From positions 2,914,001-2,978,000 of the forward strand of contig NZ_CP054698.1 in NCBI RefSeq assembly GCF_014023275.1: a DNA stretch of 64,000 bases, in the 5' to 3' direction. Each line of letters starts with the position of its first letter. Positions within the stretch are counted from its first letter, which is position 1. A program made the position numbers and the translations under genes. Below the pieces are notes generated by a model that worked only from the letters and a program-made list of their open reading frames with translations, was not told the origin of the DNA and did not search any database. This document shows positions 33,621 to 45,700 of this stretch, one piece after another. The stretch comes from Nostoc edaphicum CCNP1411. GTDB lineage: Bacteria > Cyanobacteriota > Cyanobacteriia > Cyanobacteriales > Nostocaceae.

Positions 33621-34850
33621 CTACTTCAGAATTTTGGAGACGACACCAGCACCGATGGTGCGACCACCTTCACGGATGGCGAAGCGCATTCCTTGTTCAA
33701 TAGCGATCGCGTTGATCAATTCAACTGTCACCTTGATGCGATCGCCTGGCATCACCATTTCCACCTCAGTGCCATCATCAGCTGTGAAGGCTTTAATCGT
33801 GCCAGTTACATCTGTTGTCCGCACATAGAACTGGGGACGGTAGCCAGCAAAAAATGGAGTCTTGCGACCACCTTCTTTTTCTGTTAGGACGTAAACTTCA
33901 CCTTCAAATTGAAGGTGAGGTTTAATTGAACCTGGTTTGGCGATGACCATACCCCGTTCAATATCAGCCTTCTGGATACCCCGAAGTAGTACGCCAGCGT
34001 TGTCTCCAGCCATACCTTGGTCAAGACTCTTCTTGAACATTTCAATACCAGTTACGGTAGTGGCGCGAGTATCTCTGATACCCACTAGTTCAACGTTATC
34101 GCCGACTTTGACTATACCCCGCTCAATCCGACCTGTGGCAACAGTACCACGACCTGTAATTGAGAATACGTCTTCTACAGCCATTAGGAAGGGCTTATCA
34201 ACATCCCGCTCAGGAGTGGGAATGTAAGAATCTACAGCATCCATCAGTTCATAGATTTTGTCTACCCAAGGATTTTCTCCTCGTTGGGTCTTGGGATTCT
34301 TGGTCATTGCTTCCAGAGCTTGCAGACCAGAGCCTTTGATAATGGGGATATCATCGCCAGGGAAATCGTAGCTGCTTAACAGTTCTCTCAGTTCTAGTTC
34401 CACTAGTTCCAGCAGTTCTGGGTCATCCATCAAGTCTTCTTTGTTCAAGAAGACAACCAGACTGGGAACGCCAACCTGTTTTGCCAACAGAATGTGTTCG
34501 CGAGTTTGGGGCATGGGTCCATCGGTAGCAGCAACTACGAGGATACCTCCGTCCATCTGGGCAGCACCGGTGATCATGTTTTTCACATAGTCAGCGTGTC
34601 CTGGACAGTCTACGTGAGCATAGTGCCGACTTGCAGTTTCATACTCTACGTGAGCGGTATTAATGGTAATACCCCGTGCTTTTTCTTCTGGGGCATTATC
34701 AATTTGGTCATAACCCTTAGCTACAGCTTGACCCATAGCTGCCAAGGTCATAGTGATGGCTGCTGTCAAGGTAGTTTTACCGTGGTCAACATGGCCAACT
34801 GTACCGATATTAATGTGGGGTTTATTTCTTTCAAACTTTGCGCGTGCCAT
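33621..34850 (-). CDS. tuf: Elongation factor Tu
   Basis: This 409-residue translation GTPase has [10 protein letters not shown] (G1), [12 protein letters not shown] (G2), [12 protein letters not shown] (G3) and [10 protein letters not shown] (G4), with the beta-barrel domains 2 and 3 intact. It delivers aminoacyl-tRNA to the ribosome. The length and the short insertion are typical of cyanobacterial EF-Tu. It follows fusA by 23 bases on the same strand. Confidence 0.98.
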   Translation of the reverse strand: MARAKFERNKPHINIGTVGHVDHGKTTLTAAITMTLAAMGQAVAKGYDQIDNAPEEKARGITINTAHVEYETASRHYAHVDCPGHADYVKNMITGAAQMDGGILVVAATDGPMPQTREHILLAKQVGVPSLVVFLNKEDLMDDPELLELVELELRELLSSYDFPGDDIPIIKGSGLQALEAMTKNPKTQRGENPWVDKIYELMDAVDSYIPTPERDVDKPFLMAVEDVFSITGRGTVATGRIERGIVKVGDNVELVGIRDTRATTVTGIEMFKKSLDQGMAGDNAGVLLRGIQKADIERGMVIAKPGSIKPHLQFEGEVYVLTEKEGGRKTPFFAGYRPQFYVRTTDVTGTIKAFTADDGTEVEMVMPGDRIKVTVELINAIAIEQGMRFAIREGGRTIGAGVVSKILK

Positions 34851-34873
34851 GAATGCTCATTTCCTTATTTTAA

Positions 34874-36952
34874 CTAAGCGTTCCCTTTGCTTTTTGCAAT
34901 GATAGTTTCAGCTACGCTCCGAGGCACCTCTTCGTAGTGGCTGAACTCCATCGTGAAGGTACCCCGACCTTGCGTTTTTGACCGGATATCAGTGGCGTAG
35001 CCAAACATACTCGCTAGTGGAACTTTGGATGTTACCTTAGCAAGTCCCTTTTCGGTGCTTTGGCTTTCAATCTGCCCTCGGCGAGTGTTTAGGTCGCCAA
35101 TGACGTTCCCCATATAGTCTTCAGGAACTTCAACTTCAACTTTCATCATAGGCTCTAAGATGACAGGTGAAGCTTTCAGCACAGCCTCTTTCATCGCCAT
35201 TGAACCAGCGATTTTGAAAGCCATTTCTGAAGAGTCTACATCGTGATATGACCCATCAATTAGCGTCGCTTTAACGTCAATCAATGGATATCCAGCAAGA
35301 ACACCGGATTCACAGCTTTCTTTCATCCCTTGTTCTGCGGGGCCAACGTACTCTTTAGGTACTGTACCGCCAGCAATTTTGGAAACGAATTCAAAGCCAC
35401 TACCAGGTTCTCCAGGCTCCAAATTGATCACAACGTGACCGTATTGACCTTTACCACCACTTTGGCGGATGAATTTGCCCTCAACTTTGTTCACAGCTTT
35501 CCGAATTGTTTCTCGGTAAGCTACTTGTGGCGCACCTACATTCGCTTCCACCTTGAATTCTCGTAACATCCGGTCTACTAGAATTTCTAGGTGTAGCTCT
35601 CCCATCCCCGCGATCACGGTTTGGTTTGTTTCGGGATCGACACGGACACGGAAGGTCGGGTCTTCTTCTGAGAGAGATTGCAGAGCCTTGGACAGCTTGT
35701 CCATGTCGTTCTTGGTTTTAGGTTCAACCGCCACCGAGATCACAGGCTCAGGAATGAATAGGGATTCCAGGATTACTGGCGATCCATCATCACAGAGTGT
35801 GTCACCTGTTAAGGTATCTTTTAATCCCAGAGCTGCTCCCAAATCACCCGCTCGCAGTTCATCGACATCTTGCCGATCGTCTGCCTTCATGAGAACTAAG
35901 CGGGAAATCCGTTCTTTTTTATTCTTACTAGCGTTAAGAACGTAGCTGCCCTTTTTCAGGACACCAGAATAAACACGGACAAATGTCAGGCGACCGTAAG
36001 GGTCAGCCATAATCTTGAATGCCAGAGCCGCTAGGGGTTCGTTGTCATCAGCCCGCCGCTCAACAGTATCGCCATTGGGCAGTAAGCCTTGAATTGGTGG
36101 TACTTCACTTGGCGCTGGCAGGTAATCGACAACGGCATCCAGCATCAATTGCACGCCTTTGTTTTTGAATGCTGAACCACAAAGTACTGGTACAATCGTC
36201 CCCGCAATTGTGCCTTTACGCAGGGCAGTCCGAATTTCCTGTTCTGTAAGTTCTTCGCCCTCGAAGTACTTAGTCATCAGAGCATCATCGGTTTCTGCTG
36301 CCGCTTCTATGAGCTTGGTGCGGAATTCGTCTACCTGCGCTTGCAATTCTTCCGGGATATCGGTTTCCTGGATATCAGTACCTTGGTCATTGGCGTAAAT
36401 ATACGCACGTTGCCCTACTAGATCAACGATACCTTGGAAGTCATTTTCACTACCAATTGGTAGTTGAATAGCGATCGCATTCGCCCGCAGGCGATCGCGG
36501 ATTTGCTCATGAACTTTATAAAAGTTCGCTCCGGTGCGATCCATTTTGTTGATAAAGGCTATCCGAGGAACTTTGTAGCGTTCTGCTTGCCGCCATACTG
36601 TCTCCGACTGCGGTTGCACGCCGCCCACAGAACAAAATACTGCGATTACACCATCCAACACACGCATGGAACGCTCAACTTCAATTGTGAAGTCTACGTG
36701 ACCTGGAGTATCGATAATGTTAATTTGATGATCTTTCCAACTGGTACTGATAGCAGCGGCAGTGATGGTAATTCCCCGCTCGCGCTCCTGCTCCATCCAG
36801 TCTGTGACGGCAGTTCCTTCATGAACTTCGCCTATTTTATGAATTATCCCAGAGTAAAATAATATTCTCTCTGTTGTTGTTGTTTTGCCCGCATCTATAT
36901 GCGCCGCAATACCAATGTTGCGTACTTTCTCTAGCGGGATCGTGCGTGCCAC
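34874..36952 (-). CDS. fusA: Elongation factor G
   Basis: This 692-residue translocation GTPase has [13 protein letters not shown] (G1), [13 protein letters not shown] (G2), [12 protein letters not shown] (G3) and FINKMDRTG (G4). Domains III-V include the [24 protein letters not shown] segment. Start is ATG at 36952. It lies between rpsG and tuf in the conserved str order. Confidence 0.98.
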   Translation of the reverse strand: MARTIPLEKVRNIGIAAHIDAGKTTTTERILFYSGIIHKIGEVHEGTAVTDWMEQERERGITITAAAISTSWKDHQINIIDTPGHVDFTIEVERSMRVLDGVIAVFCSVGGVQPQSETVWRQAERYKVPRIAFINKMDRTGANFYKVHEQIRDRLRANAIAIQLPIGSENDFQGIVDLVGQRAYIYANDQGTDIQETDIPEELQAQVDEFRTKLIEAAAETDDALMTKYFEGEELTEQEIRTALRKGTIAGTIVPVLCGSAFKNKGVQLMLDAVVDYLPAPSEVPPIQGLLPNGDTVERRADDNEPLAALAFKIMADPYGRLTFVRVYSGVLKKGSYVLNASKNKKERISRLVLMKADDRQDVDELRAGDLGAALGLKDTLTGDTLCDDGSPVILESLFIPEPVISVAVEPKTKNDMDKLSKALQSLSEEDPTFRVRVDPETNQTVIAGMGELHLEILVDRMLREFKVEANVGAPQVAYRETIRKAVNKVEGKFIRQSGGKGQYGHVVINLEPGEPGSGFEFVSKIAGGTVPKEYVGPAEQGMKESCESGVLAGYPLIDVKATLIDGSYHDVDSSEMAFKIAGSMAMKEAVLKASPVILEPMMKVEVEVPEDYMGNVIGDLNTRRGQIESQSTEKGLAKVTSKVPLASMFGYATDIRSKTQGRGTFTMEFSHYEEVPRSVAETIIAKSKGNA

Positions 36953-37090
36953 AGCTACCTCCTATAGTTTTTGCCTCATGATATCTTGTATATTACTCTT
37001 TGTTAAGATTCTATACTTTTACGGAAAACCGTCTTTGTTTTGCAAATCCACGATATACCGCTTCGGCAAGGCGATATACCGCTTTTCTAC

Positions 37091-37561
37091 TTAGTAACGA
37101 TAGTGCGCGAATGCTTTGTTAGCTTCCGCCATCCGGTGCGTTTCTTCCCGTTTGCGAATGGCATTGCCAGTTTCGTTGGCAGCATCCATTAACTCATTTG
37201 CCAGTTTGCTTGCCATTGTCCGGCCTGGTCTAGACCGGGAATATTGCACTAACCAACGCAGTGCTAGGGTAGTGCCCCGTTCTGTACGCACTTCCATTGG
37301 TACTTGGTAGGTTGCTCCACCTACTCGCCGAGCTTTTACTTCTACTAAAGGCGTGGCATTTCGCACTGCTCTTTCAAAGGTTTCCAAAGCACCAGCACCA
37401 GTGCGTTCCTCAATAGTTTTTAATGCATCATAAACAATACGTGCGGCAAGTGATTTTTTGCCATGACGCATGATCCGTCTGATAATCATGCTCACAAGGC
37501 GACTGTTATATACGGAGTCAGACGGAACTGGGCGCCTTTGAATAACACCACGACGAGACAT
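37091..37561 (-). CDS. rpsG: 30S ribosomal protein S7
   Basis: This 156-residue protein has [50 protein letters not shown] and [20 protein letters not shown]. It organises the 3' domain of 16S rRNA. It is separated from rpsL upstream by an unusually long 516-base gap. Confidence 0.98.
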   Translation of the reverse strand: MSRRGVIQRRPVPSDSVYNSRLVSMIIRRIMRHGKKSLAARIVYDALKTIEERTGAGALETFERAVRNATPLVEVKARRVGGATYQVPMEVRTERGTTLALRWLVQYSRSRPGRTMASKLANELMDAANETGNAIRKREETHRMAEANKAFAHYRY

Positions 37562-38077
37562 ACTTCACCTTTAATTCGGAATTGGCAACGAAATTATATG
37601 CTATCAGACACCGGAAACTAAAAGCTGTGGAACCCAACCCTCAGACTTTCTCAATTTTGTTTTCGACTGTTGCAGCAAGGCTGACCTATTGACTGCCAAT
37701 TTTGGATTAGAGTTTTTGGTAAATGTTCCGACCACAAGGATTGGAAAAAATCAAAAGTCTTTAAGCCTCATCCCCTCCTGGGTTCGACCAATCCAAAATC
37801 GCAAATCTAAAATTCATTGACTTGCTACCTGCAACTAAATACTCAAGGGGACAAGATTCTAAACCTTAATGTCCAGATTAGAATTCTGCTGTGGGTTACA
37901 GCGTTCTCCTCAGAACTTCTACACTTGCTCGCTTAGTGTAGGTGTAGCTTGATTTTTTTAAACAGACTTTAACAGCTTTCATAACTGCTGTTAGAACACA
38001 TACCCTGATAGTTTTTTTGCCCTTGGCACTTTTAAGGTAGACGATTAATCGTGTTGGATGCGATTAATCGCCTAATC
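37562..38077. other. 516-base gap between rpsL and rpsG
   Basis: Most str operons have only a short spacer here. This gap holds an inverted repeat containing CGATTAATCG twice (38038-38073), some A/T-rich stretches and an imperfect hairpin CTACAC...GTGTAG (about 37919-37940). There is no open frame of note. Confidence 0.55.
38038..38073. repeat. Inverted repeat with CGATTAATCG cores
   Basis: TAGACGATTAATCGTG and TGCGATTAATCGCCTA form an imperfect hairpin just after the rpsL stop. The same GATTAATCG core recurs inside the radical SAM gene near 25522, so this is a dispersed element that might also act as an attenuator. Confidence 0.65.
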
Positions 38078-38461
38078 CTATTTTTTCGCTTCTTTCGGAC
38101 GCTTGGTTCCATACTTGGAACGGCCTTGTTTGCGGTCTTTAACTCCGGCTGTATCTAGGGTGCCACGGATAATGTGGTATCTCACGCCCGGTAGATCCTT
38201 AACCCGACCACCACGAATCATCACAACTGAGTGTTCTTGTAAGTTGTGACCAATACCTGGAATGTAAGCTGTGACTTCAAATCCAGAGGTAAGCCTGACT
38301 CTTGCTACTTTTCGTAGAGCTGAGTTAGGCTTCTTTGGTGTGGTCGTGTATACTCTGGTACAAACTCCCCGACGTTGGGGGCATTGTTTCAGAGCCGGAG
38401 ACTTGGTTTTCTGACGCGCTTGTTCGCGCTCAGTACGTATTAGCTGCTGTATTGTTGGCAT
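38078..38461 (-). CDS. rpsL: 30S ribosomal protein S12
   Basis: This 127-residue protein has the decoding-site motifs [19 protein letters not shown] and [16 protein letters not shown]. Residues around these sites carry streptomycin resistance changes in other bacteria; here they look wild type (KPNSALRK). Start is ATG at 38461. Confidence 0.98.
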   Translation of the reverse strand: MPTIQQLIRTEREQARQKTKSPALKQCPQRRGVCTRVYTTTPKKPNSALRKVARVRLTSGFEVTAYIPGIGHNLQEHSVVMIRGGRVKDLPGVRYHIIRGTLDTAGVKDRKQGRSKYGTKRPKEAKK

Positions 38462-38585
38462 GAGTTACAGCGCGTAAAGCTGCTTATATGTCTAAGTTTT
38501 AACAAATCCTGATTATATCTTTTTTTACGGCTTTATGTCAATTGTTATTTGTCATTTGCTATTTATTGCTTCTTTGAACGATTAC

Positions 38586-38912
38586 TTAATGATTAATGGA
38601 GAAGGAATTGCCACAGCCACAGGTTGCGATCGCCTGGGGATTCTGGAAGCGAAAACCACCACCCATTAAGTCTTCTGAATAATCCACTTTCAAACCGTTG
38701 AGGTAATTTAAGCTTGCGGCATCTATGACTACTTGAATTTCATCCAAGTCGAAAATCTGGTCGCCAACTTTTATTGCTTCATCGAAAGACATATCATAAA
38801 ATAACCCGGAACAACCACCTGGTTTTACTGCCAATCGAAACAATACATTTGGCTGCTGCTTGGACTTTATTCGCCCAATTTCACTCGCGGCTGCTTGACT
38901 CAGATGAATCAT
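38586..38912 (-). CDS. HesB/IscA-type iron-sulfur assembly protein
   Basis: The A-type carrier has three conserved cysteines: one in KPGGCSGLFYDMSF and two in ATCGCGNSF. The chosen ATG at 38912 (MIHLSQAAASEIGRIK) gives 108 residues; a TTG at 38930 would add six. A-type carriers hold iron or [2Fe-2S]/[4Fe-4S] clusters for apoproteins. No other suf or isc gene is in the window. Confidence 0.92.
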   Translation of the reverse strand: MIHLSQAAASEIGRIKSKQQPNVLFRLAVKPGGCSGLFYDMSFDEAIKVGDQIFDLDEIQVVIDAASLNYLNGLKVDYSEDLMGGGFRFQNPQAIATCGCGNSFSINH

Positions 38913-39162
38913 GGAACTAGTTTTTTGCAATTGAATACCCCATGTTCTATTTTACAGATGGGTTGACTCTCGCTTCTGCAAAATTCCAAATCATCGAAGG
39001 CATGAGCGCGATCGCTATTACTACATTTATAACACTAACATATTTCAATCCCCACCTTAATAAGGTAGGGACTTCTGGGGTGCAGTAGTTCGTTCACAAA
39101 GACGGTTTGCACAAAAATGTATTCAGTTTTGGGATTAGAGCTTTAATAGCGTTCTTTTGGTT

Positions 39163-39603
39163 TTAATCCTTGGTACGGGCATAGTCATCTTGGTAGCGGA
39201 TAATATCATCTTCTCCCAAGTATTCGCCATTTTGGACTTCAATCAACACCAAGGGGATCACACCAGGATTCTCTAAACGATGAGATGTACATTGGGGTAC
39301 ATAAGTTGACTCATTATTGCTCAGTAGGACTTCTCTTTCACCACAAACTACCCTAGCTGTACCAGAGACGACAATCCAGTGTTCACTGCGGTGATGGTGC
39401 ATTTGTAGACTGAGGCGATGTCCAGGCTTAACTTCGATGCGCTTAATTTTGTATCCGCGCCCTTCTTCCAAAACTGTAAAAGCGCCCCAAGGACGTAATT
39501 CCGTTGCAGCAACGCCCCTAGAAGTTATGGCTGGAGGTAGGTGTAGAGTTTCAGTCTGTGTAGTTTCTTGATATCGAGCCATAGTTACCTCATTTGGAGA
39601 CAT
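39163..39603 (-). CDS. Cupin, mannose-6-phosphate isomerase type II-like
   Basis: This single-cupin protein of 146 residues has RPWGAFTVLEEGRGYKIKRIEVKPGHRLSLQMHHHRSEHWIVVSGTAR-type motifs. In shorter form, PGHRLSLQMHHHRSEHW supplies the metal-binding histidines and glutamate. ATGs at 39603 and 39582 are both possible. Such proteins are the isomerase part of bifunctional GDP-mannose pyrophosphorylase enzymes, here stand-alone. It probably serves sugar-nucleotide or polysaccharide synthesis. Confidence 0.85.
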   Translation of the reverse strand: MSPNEVTMARYQETTQTETLHLPPAITSRGVAATELRPWGAFTVLEEGRGYKIKRIEVKPGHRLSLQMHHHRSEHWIVVSGTARVVCGEREVLLSNNESTYVPQCTSHRLENPGVIPLVLIEVQNGEYLGEDDIIRYQDDYARTKD

Positions 39604-39940
39604 AACAAACCGTTGGTACTCTTAACTATTGATCAAAAATCTGGTGCTATCTTGCAACCTTGAAAATCAGCAATTTTGTCGCACCTTGATAAACATAGCA
39701 AAATCAAACCTTATGGTGTAAACCATCACTACTAAAACTCTGATGTCTACACCAAGTCTTCATCAAGCAAAATGATAGCTTGTTCTAAACTTTAAAAAAG
39801 AATGGGGCATTGGGCAAAACAGTTCCGAGTTCCGAGTTCCGAGTTCTGAGTAAAAAAGTGAGATTCCTTACTCAGCACTCAGCACTCATTACTCAGCACT
39901 CTTGAGAGGCATTGATGATTAAGCGACTTCTCCCATTCCC
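39604..39940. other. Gap with STRR arrays
   Basis: It contains CGAGTTC heptamers (about 39822-39846), then ACTCAGC-type heptamers (39870-39901). CTGAGTAA (39846-39853) and TTACTCAG (39868-39875) can pair as a hairpin, which may terminate the phosphodiester glycosidase gene's neighbour. Confidence 0.6.
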
Positions 39941-41998
39941 TCATTTTCGTGGTTGCAGGAAAATACCAATTCCGTTATGAACACGAGCAGCGGTACTAGG
40001 TGAACGATCGAGTAGTTGTCCTCCTAAATAAAGGCTGGTGGAACTACCACCGTCCAAATTTAGAGCATTCACACAGCCCATGAGTTGCATCAATTGGGCA
40101 TGTTCTGCCAAATTAGGCCCATAACCGCCGACACGATTATGTGTGGCAGTAATCATCAGTGTGCCTGTTGCCGTTGTGCAAATACCGCTGCGAATAGCTT
40201 TTTCGGCAATAAAGGCATTGCTGAATTTTTCGCCTTTGGCATCAAGGACAATTTGACGGTTTTGGATTAGTAGCGGCCCAGCTCCGATAATGTGAGGATA
40301 ACGACTAAAATCAGCTGGTGTAGTGGTGCTGGAAATACTTACTGCGCTTCCAATAGGTAGTTGTGAGGCAGCACTAGCAGCATTAGCGCGTAAAGTTAGC
40401 AGGTAGCCATCCTGGGGAATGGGAACCGCTGTGACTCCAACTTTGCCGCCTGGTAACTGATTAGTAATTTGGTTTTTCTGTACCACTAAGATAATTTCGT
40501 TATCCGTTATAGGCGTGTAAGTTGATCCCCAAGCTGGTGTGTAACGAGCAATACCACTCTGGACGTAACCGCTGTTAAGAAACAGAATTGGTAGACGCTG
40601 ACCATTTGCTGTAATTAAAGTTTCTTCTAAGGTGAGACGACCAAAGTAAAATTGGCCAGAATCATTCCAAGCGATCGCACCTCGATTCAGAATGGGGCCT
40701 GATAACCATTGATTATTCTGACGAATCGCACCCAATGGTAATCTGTTATTGCGGTTAAAATAACCACCATTAATTCCAGCTATTGCTAAGTAACGTTGTG
40801 CTGTTTGAATTAAGGGAGCAGTACCCGTAAGCCCATCAGTACTAGCCCACATAGGTTTTAACGCTAGCCCAAATTTGCGGGGATTAACTTCTAACCAGAC
40901 CACAGGAAAGCGTTCTGTGCCTAAATTCACATAATTCTGTCGCCAGCGCAATCCTGGGGCCCAAGTAATATCTCGTTCTTCTAGAGGATCGGGTCGAATA
41001 TTGATAATCAGGCGGTTGGGATTAGCTACAGTACTAACTTGAGGTGATAGACCAAAGGGAACGCTCAGACTAATAATCGTTTGGTTTTTCAGCACCTCCA
41101 CTTTTTGAATTAGTGGTTCAGGGACTGGTGATATTGGTTGTGTTGGTGTAACTGGTGATAATTGTTTAAGCAGGTTTGGCAGCAATGTTGGTGGTGCTGC
41201 TGGTGGCTGGGGAGTATAGCGTTCTATCAAAACAGGGGCGGCTATTCCATCCAGAGTAACTGTCCACTGTCGATTTGGCGGTACAGTGGATTTGGGAGTT
41301 GGCGTGTCTGGATCAGAGGATGGAGTTTGGGGTTTTGCGATCGCTAACCCTTGTACAACTTGCCAGGGGGTTGGACGATCTAAATCGACAAGAATCCGAG
41401 CCTGTTGCAAAGGGGCACTCGCTTCTGGAGGTTCCTGGCTCTGAACAATATTTGTGATTTGTGCTTTCGGGGTAGCAATCACCAAGGTGTTGCCATTAGC
41501 TTGAATCTGCCATCCAGATGTTTGAGCAAAATTAGTAATATCCAGATAGCGATATGCTCCTGCTAGCCTGGTGGTTAAAACCAGTGGCTTTGTCACCGAC
41601 GAAAACCACTGTATTGGTTGCTTCGCTGAATTACTACTGTTTAAGAAATTTACTCCAATTAATTGCCTGAATGCCCCGTCACTGAGGTTAGTTGTCATCT
41701 GACCAGCTTTTCCCGGTCGCTGTAACCAAGTTCCTGGTAAAGTACGCCCATTCAGGGAAATTTGATTACCAGAGGATACTGCACCTGTCAAAGGAGGTAC
41801 AGTTGACTGTGATATTAACCTGGGTATTGGTTTGGCATTTTTCGGTGACTCTTGGGCATTGGTAGGATAGGTAGTAATTAAGCACAGTGCTGTCAAAAGT
41901 ATTGGTGACACACTAGCCCGAAAAAATCTGCGTTCGTCCTTGGTGTTGGCGGAGCCATCGCTAATCCCTGATTGGCAACAATTCGGCATTTTTACCAT
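39941..41998 (-). CDS. Phosphodiester glycosidase family protein (NAGPA-like), exported
   Basis: This 685-residue protein has a hydrophobic export segment near residues 29-48 (VSPILLTALCLITTYPTNA), a Pro-rich middle (about 180-300), and a C-terminal phosphodiester glycosidase (NAGPA) domain (about 400-680). The domain shows AIAGINGGYFNRN, IGAGPLLIQN and ALNLDGGSSTSLYLGGQL, all hallmark strands of the family. It may act on glycan phosphodiesters in the envelope. A repeat-derived stretch (SDGSAN) lies in the first 20 residues, so the true start could be downstream. Confidence 0.85.
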   Translation of the reverse strand: MVKMPNCCQSGISDGSANTKDERRFFRASVSPILLTALCLITTYPTNAQESPKNAKPIPRLISQSTVPPLTGAVSSGNQISLNGRTLPGTWLQRPGKAGQMTTNLSDGAFRQLIGVNFLNSSNSAKQPIQWFSSVTKPLVLTTRLAGAYRYLDITNFAQTSGWQIQANGNTLVIATPKAQITNIVQSQEPPEASAPLQQARILVDLDRPTPWQVVQGLAIAKPQTPSSDPDTPTPKSTVPPNRQWTVTLDGIAAPVLIERYTPQPPAAPPTLLPNLLKQLSPVTPTQPISPVPEPLIQKVEVLKNQTIISLSVPFGLSPQVSTVANPNRLIINIRPDPLEERDITWAPGLRWRQNYVNLGTERFPVVWLEVNPRKFGLALKPMWASTDGLTGTAPLIQTAQRYLAIAGINGGYFNRNNRLPLGAIRQNNQWLSGPILNRGAIAWNDSGQFYFGRLTLEETLITANGQRLPILFLNSGYVQSGIARYTPAWGSTYTPITDNEIILVVQKNQITNQLPGGKVGVTAVPIPQDGYLLTLRANAASAASQLPIGSAVSISSTTTPADFSRYPHIIGAGPLLIQNRQIVLDAKGEKFSNAFIAEKAIRSGICTTATGTLMITATHNRVGGYGPNLAEHAQLMQLMGCVNALNLDGGSSTSLYLGGQLLDRSPSTAARVHNGIGIFLQPRK

Positions 41999-42765
41999 AA
42001 TTTACTAAGTACTTTTGAAAACTATCACCCAAGGTATAAACTAACTAATTATTTGGAAGTATAAAAAAAACATGACTTTATTTTTGAATAAATATGATAC
42101 TCTATATATTGGCTAGTTATCTCTTTTAGACATTAACCAATTTATTTAGACGCTAAAGCCACTACGATCAAGTGTTTTAACTCCCACTAATTCTAACCAC
42201 ACCATATACGGTAGTTTTGGTTATCAAAACTGGATTAAAATATTTAATCCTCGCTGAATCTTGTTACTTCAGTAAGGTCTAGTTAATAGTAATACATGCG
42301 GCAACTCGTAAGCGGCCAAATTCTAGACAACAAAAATATTTGGGAATTGTCAAATGGGTATATATTGTAATACGCTGATTTTATTGCTGAATCAGGATAA
42401 CTTTTGCTTTAGAACCTAGTACAGCATTTGGTTTTAGTTTTGTTTCAGGTAAGCCAAAATAGGCTCTAAGAGTAGCTAGCGTGCATCTGGAAAAAAGGGA
42501 TTGAGAAAATACTTAACTTCAAAATATAAAAAAGAAACTGTCAGGGCAAAAATAATGTCTTGGCGGAGGTAACTTGTCCAACACCGCATAAATACATAAA
42601 AGAGACGCAACTATTTTAACACGGGTGAACTAGTAAAGTAAAACCGAAGTTAAAATTTTTTTTCCCTAAATTTCGGTGCTTACATATTTCTCCATCGCTG
42701 AATTTAGAAATTTTTTCCGACAATGTAGTGGCAAAATTGGTAACTCAATACTTCAGGAACAGGGT
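41999..42765. other. Divergent region upstream of glutamate synthase
   Basis: This 767-base region separates the glycosidase (minus) from glutamate synthase (plus). It is A/T-rich and holds the promoter and leader of the latter. I looked for an NtcA site (GTA-N8-TAC) and a glutamine riboswitch-like motif and saw neither clearly. Confidence 0.5.
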
Positions 42766-45700
42766 ATGAATAATAAACCGATGAATCAAGACCAGAAAAT
42801 CACAGCGGACATAAACTCAAGAGATACCTATCAGGGGCAAAAGTGGTTAGTAGAAGAACGAGATGCCTGTGGTGTCGGTTTTATTGCTCATCGCCAAAAT
42901 CATACCAGCCACGAAATTGTTGAAAAAGCCTTAGCTGCTTTGACTTGCTTAGAACACCGGGGGGGTTGTAGCGCTGATCAAGACTCTGGTGATGGTGCTG
43001 GAGTATTGACAGCTATCCCTTGGGAGTTGTTCCAACAAGACTTTGCCCAAAGGGGGAAAGAATTTACATCCACCAATAATATAGCTGTGGGGATGATATT
43101 TCTACCACAAGACCAAGAAGCAGCACAGAAAGCGAGAGTGACTGTTGAGCAAGTAGCTGCCGAAGAAAAATTGATTGTGCTGGGTTGGCGAGTAGTGCCA
43201 GTGCAATCTGATTCACTAGGGATACAGGCAAGAGAAAATCAACCCCAGATTGAACAAGTTTTGTTAGCTTCTGTTGACAAAAGCGGCGATGAATTGGAAC
43301 GGCAGTTGTACATTACTCGCCGCCGAATTAGTAAAGTTGCAACCAATATCTCAGAAGAATTTTATATCTGCTCTTTGTCAAGTCGGACGATTGTCTACAA
43401 AGGCATGGTGCGTTCCGCTGTCTTGGGCAACTTTTATGAAGATTTAAAAAATCCAGTTTACAAAAGTGCCTTTGCTGTCTACCATCGGCGCTTTAGTACG
43501 AACACAATGCCCAAGTGGCCTCTAGCGCAACCAATGCGGCTTTTGGGTCACAACGGCGAAATCAACACCTTGTTGGGCAACATCAACTGGATGATGGCAC
43601 GAGAAGCTAGCCTGAATCATCCTGTATGGGGCGATCGCATCAAGGAACTCAAGCCATTAGTTCATATTGATAACAGCGACTCAGCTACCCTAGACAACGT
43701 AGTGGAATTGCTGGTTTGCTCTGGACGCAGCCCCCTGGAAGCCTTAATGATTATGGTTCCAGAAGCTTACCAAAATCAGCCTTCTTTACGTGAATATCCA
43801 GAAATTGTTGATTTCTACGAATATTACAGTGGACTGCAAGAAGCGTGGGACGGCCCAGCCCTTTTAGTATTCAGTGATGGCAAAAAAGTTGGTGCAACAC
43901 TAGATCGTAATGGTTTAAGACCAGCTCGCTACGTGATTACCAAAGATAACTACATTGTTGTAGCTTCCGAAGCTGGTGTAGTGGACTTCCCAGAAGCCGA
44001 TATTGTCGAGAAAGGTAGACTCGGCCCAGGGCAAATGATTGCCGTGGATTTAGAAAATCATGAAGTCCTGAAGAATTGGGATATTAAGCAACGCATCGCC
44101 AAACAGCACCCTTATGGAGAATGGCTGCAACAGCACCGTCAAGAATTAAAGTCATTAGTCATTAGTCATCCGTCATTAGCAAATGGCAATGGCAAAGGAC
44201 AAATGACAAATGACCCAGGACAATTGACTACTGACAAGCAAACCTTACTTCAGCATCAAACTGCCTTTGGTTACACCACAGAAGATGTAGAAATGGTGAT
44301 TCATCCAATGGCGATCGCAGGTTCAGAGCCGACTTTCTGCATGGGTGATGATATTCCCTTAGCGGTGCTGTCACAAAAGCCTCACCTGCTTTATGACTAT
44401 TTCAAACAGCGCTTTGCTCAGGTGACGAACCCGGCAATTGATCCCCTGCGGGAAAAGCTAGTGATGTCTTTGAAAGTCGAACTGGGGGAACGGGGTAACT
44501 TATTAGAACCCAAGGCAGAATATGCTCGGAGATTAAAACTTGAGTCGCCGCTGTTAACAGAGCCAGAGTTAGAGGCGATTAAGCTGTCAGGATTTGCCAC
44601 GGCTGAATTGTCAACCCTATTTGCGATCGCCAGCGGCCCAGAAGGATTGAAAGCCGCAGTCCAATCTTTACAAGCACAAGCAGCTGAGTCAGTCCGGGCC
44701 GGTGCAAGGATTTTAATATTAAGCGACCAGGGCAATGACAGTATCAACACAGAATCCACCTACATTCCTCCCTTGTTAGCAGTTGGTGCGGTGCATCACC
44801 ATCTGATTCGGGAAGGGTTGCGAATGAAAACATCCCTGATTGTCAATACTGCCCAATGTTGGAGTACCCATCACTTTGCTTGTCTGATTGGCTATGGTGC
44901 TGGCGCAGTTTGCCCGTATATGGCTTTAGATACGGTGCGTAGTTGGTGGTCTGATCCCAAAACTCAAAAGTTAATGGGTGTGCAAAAAATTCCCACTATC
45001 ACCCTAGAACAAGCTTTAGGAAACTATCGCAAAGCAGTAGAGTCAGGTTTGCTAAAAATTCTCTCCAAGATGGGAATTTCTTTACTCTCCAGCTATCAAG
45101 CAGCCCAAATTTTTGAAGCTATTGGCATTGGCGGAGATTTAATCGAATTGGGATTCCGTGGTACGACTTCCCGTATTGGTGGTTTGAGTGTAAGCGAACT
45201 TGCGGATGAAGTGCTTTCCTTTCACAGCAAGGCTTTCCCCGAACTGACTGCGAATAAGTTAGAAAACCTGGGCTTTGTACAATACCGTCCTAACGGCGAG
45301 TACCACATGAATAGCCCAGAAATGGTTAAGGCGCTACACAAGGCTCTAGATGGCAAAAACTACGATCACTACGAAGTTTACAAGAAGCACCTCCAAGGCA
45401 GACCAGTAACTGCTTTGCGGGACTTGCTGGATTTTGAAGGCGATGCCTACGGCGGCAAGCTACGCACTCCGGTTGCTTTAGAAGAAGTGGAATCGGTATA
45501 TGAGATTGTCAAACGCTTCTGCACCGGCGGCATGTCTTTAGGCGCTTTGTCAAGAGAAGCCCATGAAACTTTAGCGATCGCCATGAATCGCATTGGCGGT
45601 AAATCAAATTCTGGAGAAGGCGGCGAAGATCCAGTGCGCTACACAATTCTAGATGATGTAGATGAATCGGGACACTCGCCAACCCTACCTCATTTAAAAG

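Noticed and set aside
39045..39080. CRISPR repeat
   Set aside because: Only one copy exists, with no spacer array.
42298..42765. Glutamine riboswitch or NtcA site upstream of glutamate synthase
   Set aside because: I looked for the GGAAGTAGG-type motif and GTA-N8-TAC and found only weak, wrongly spaced matches.
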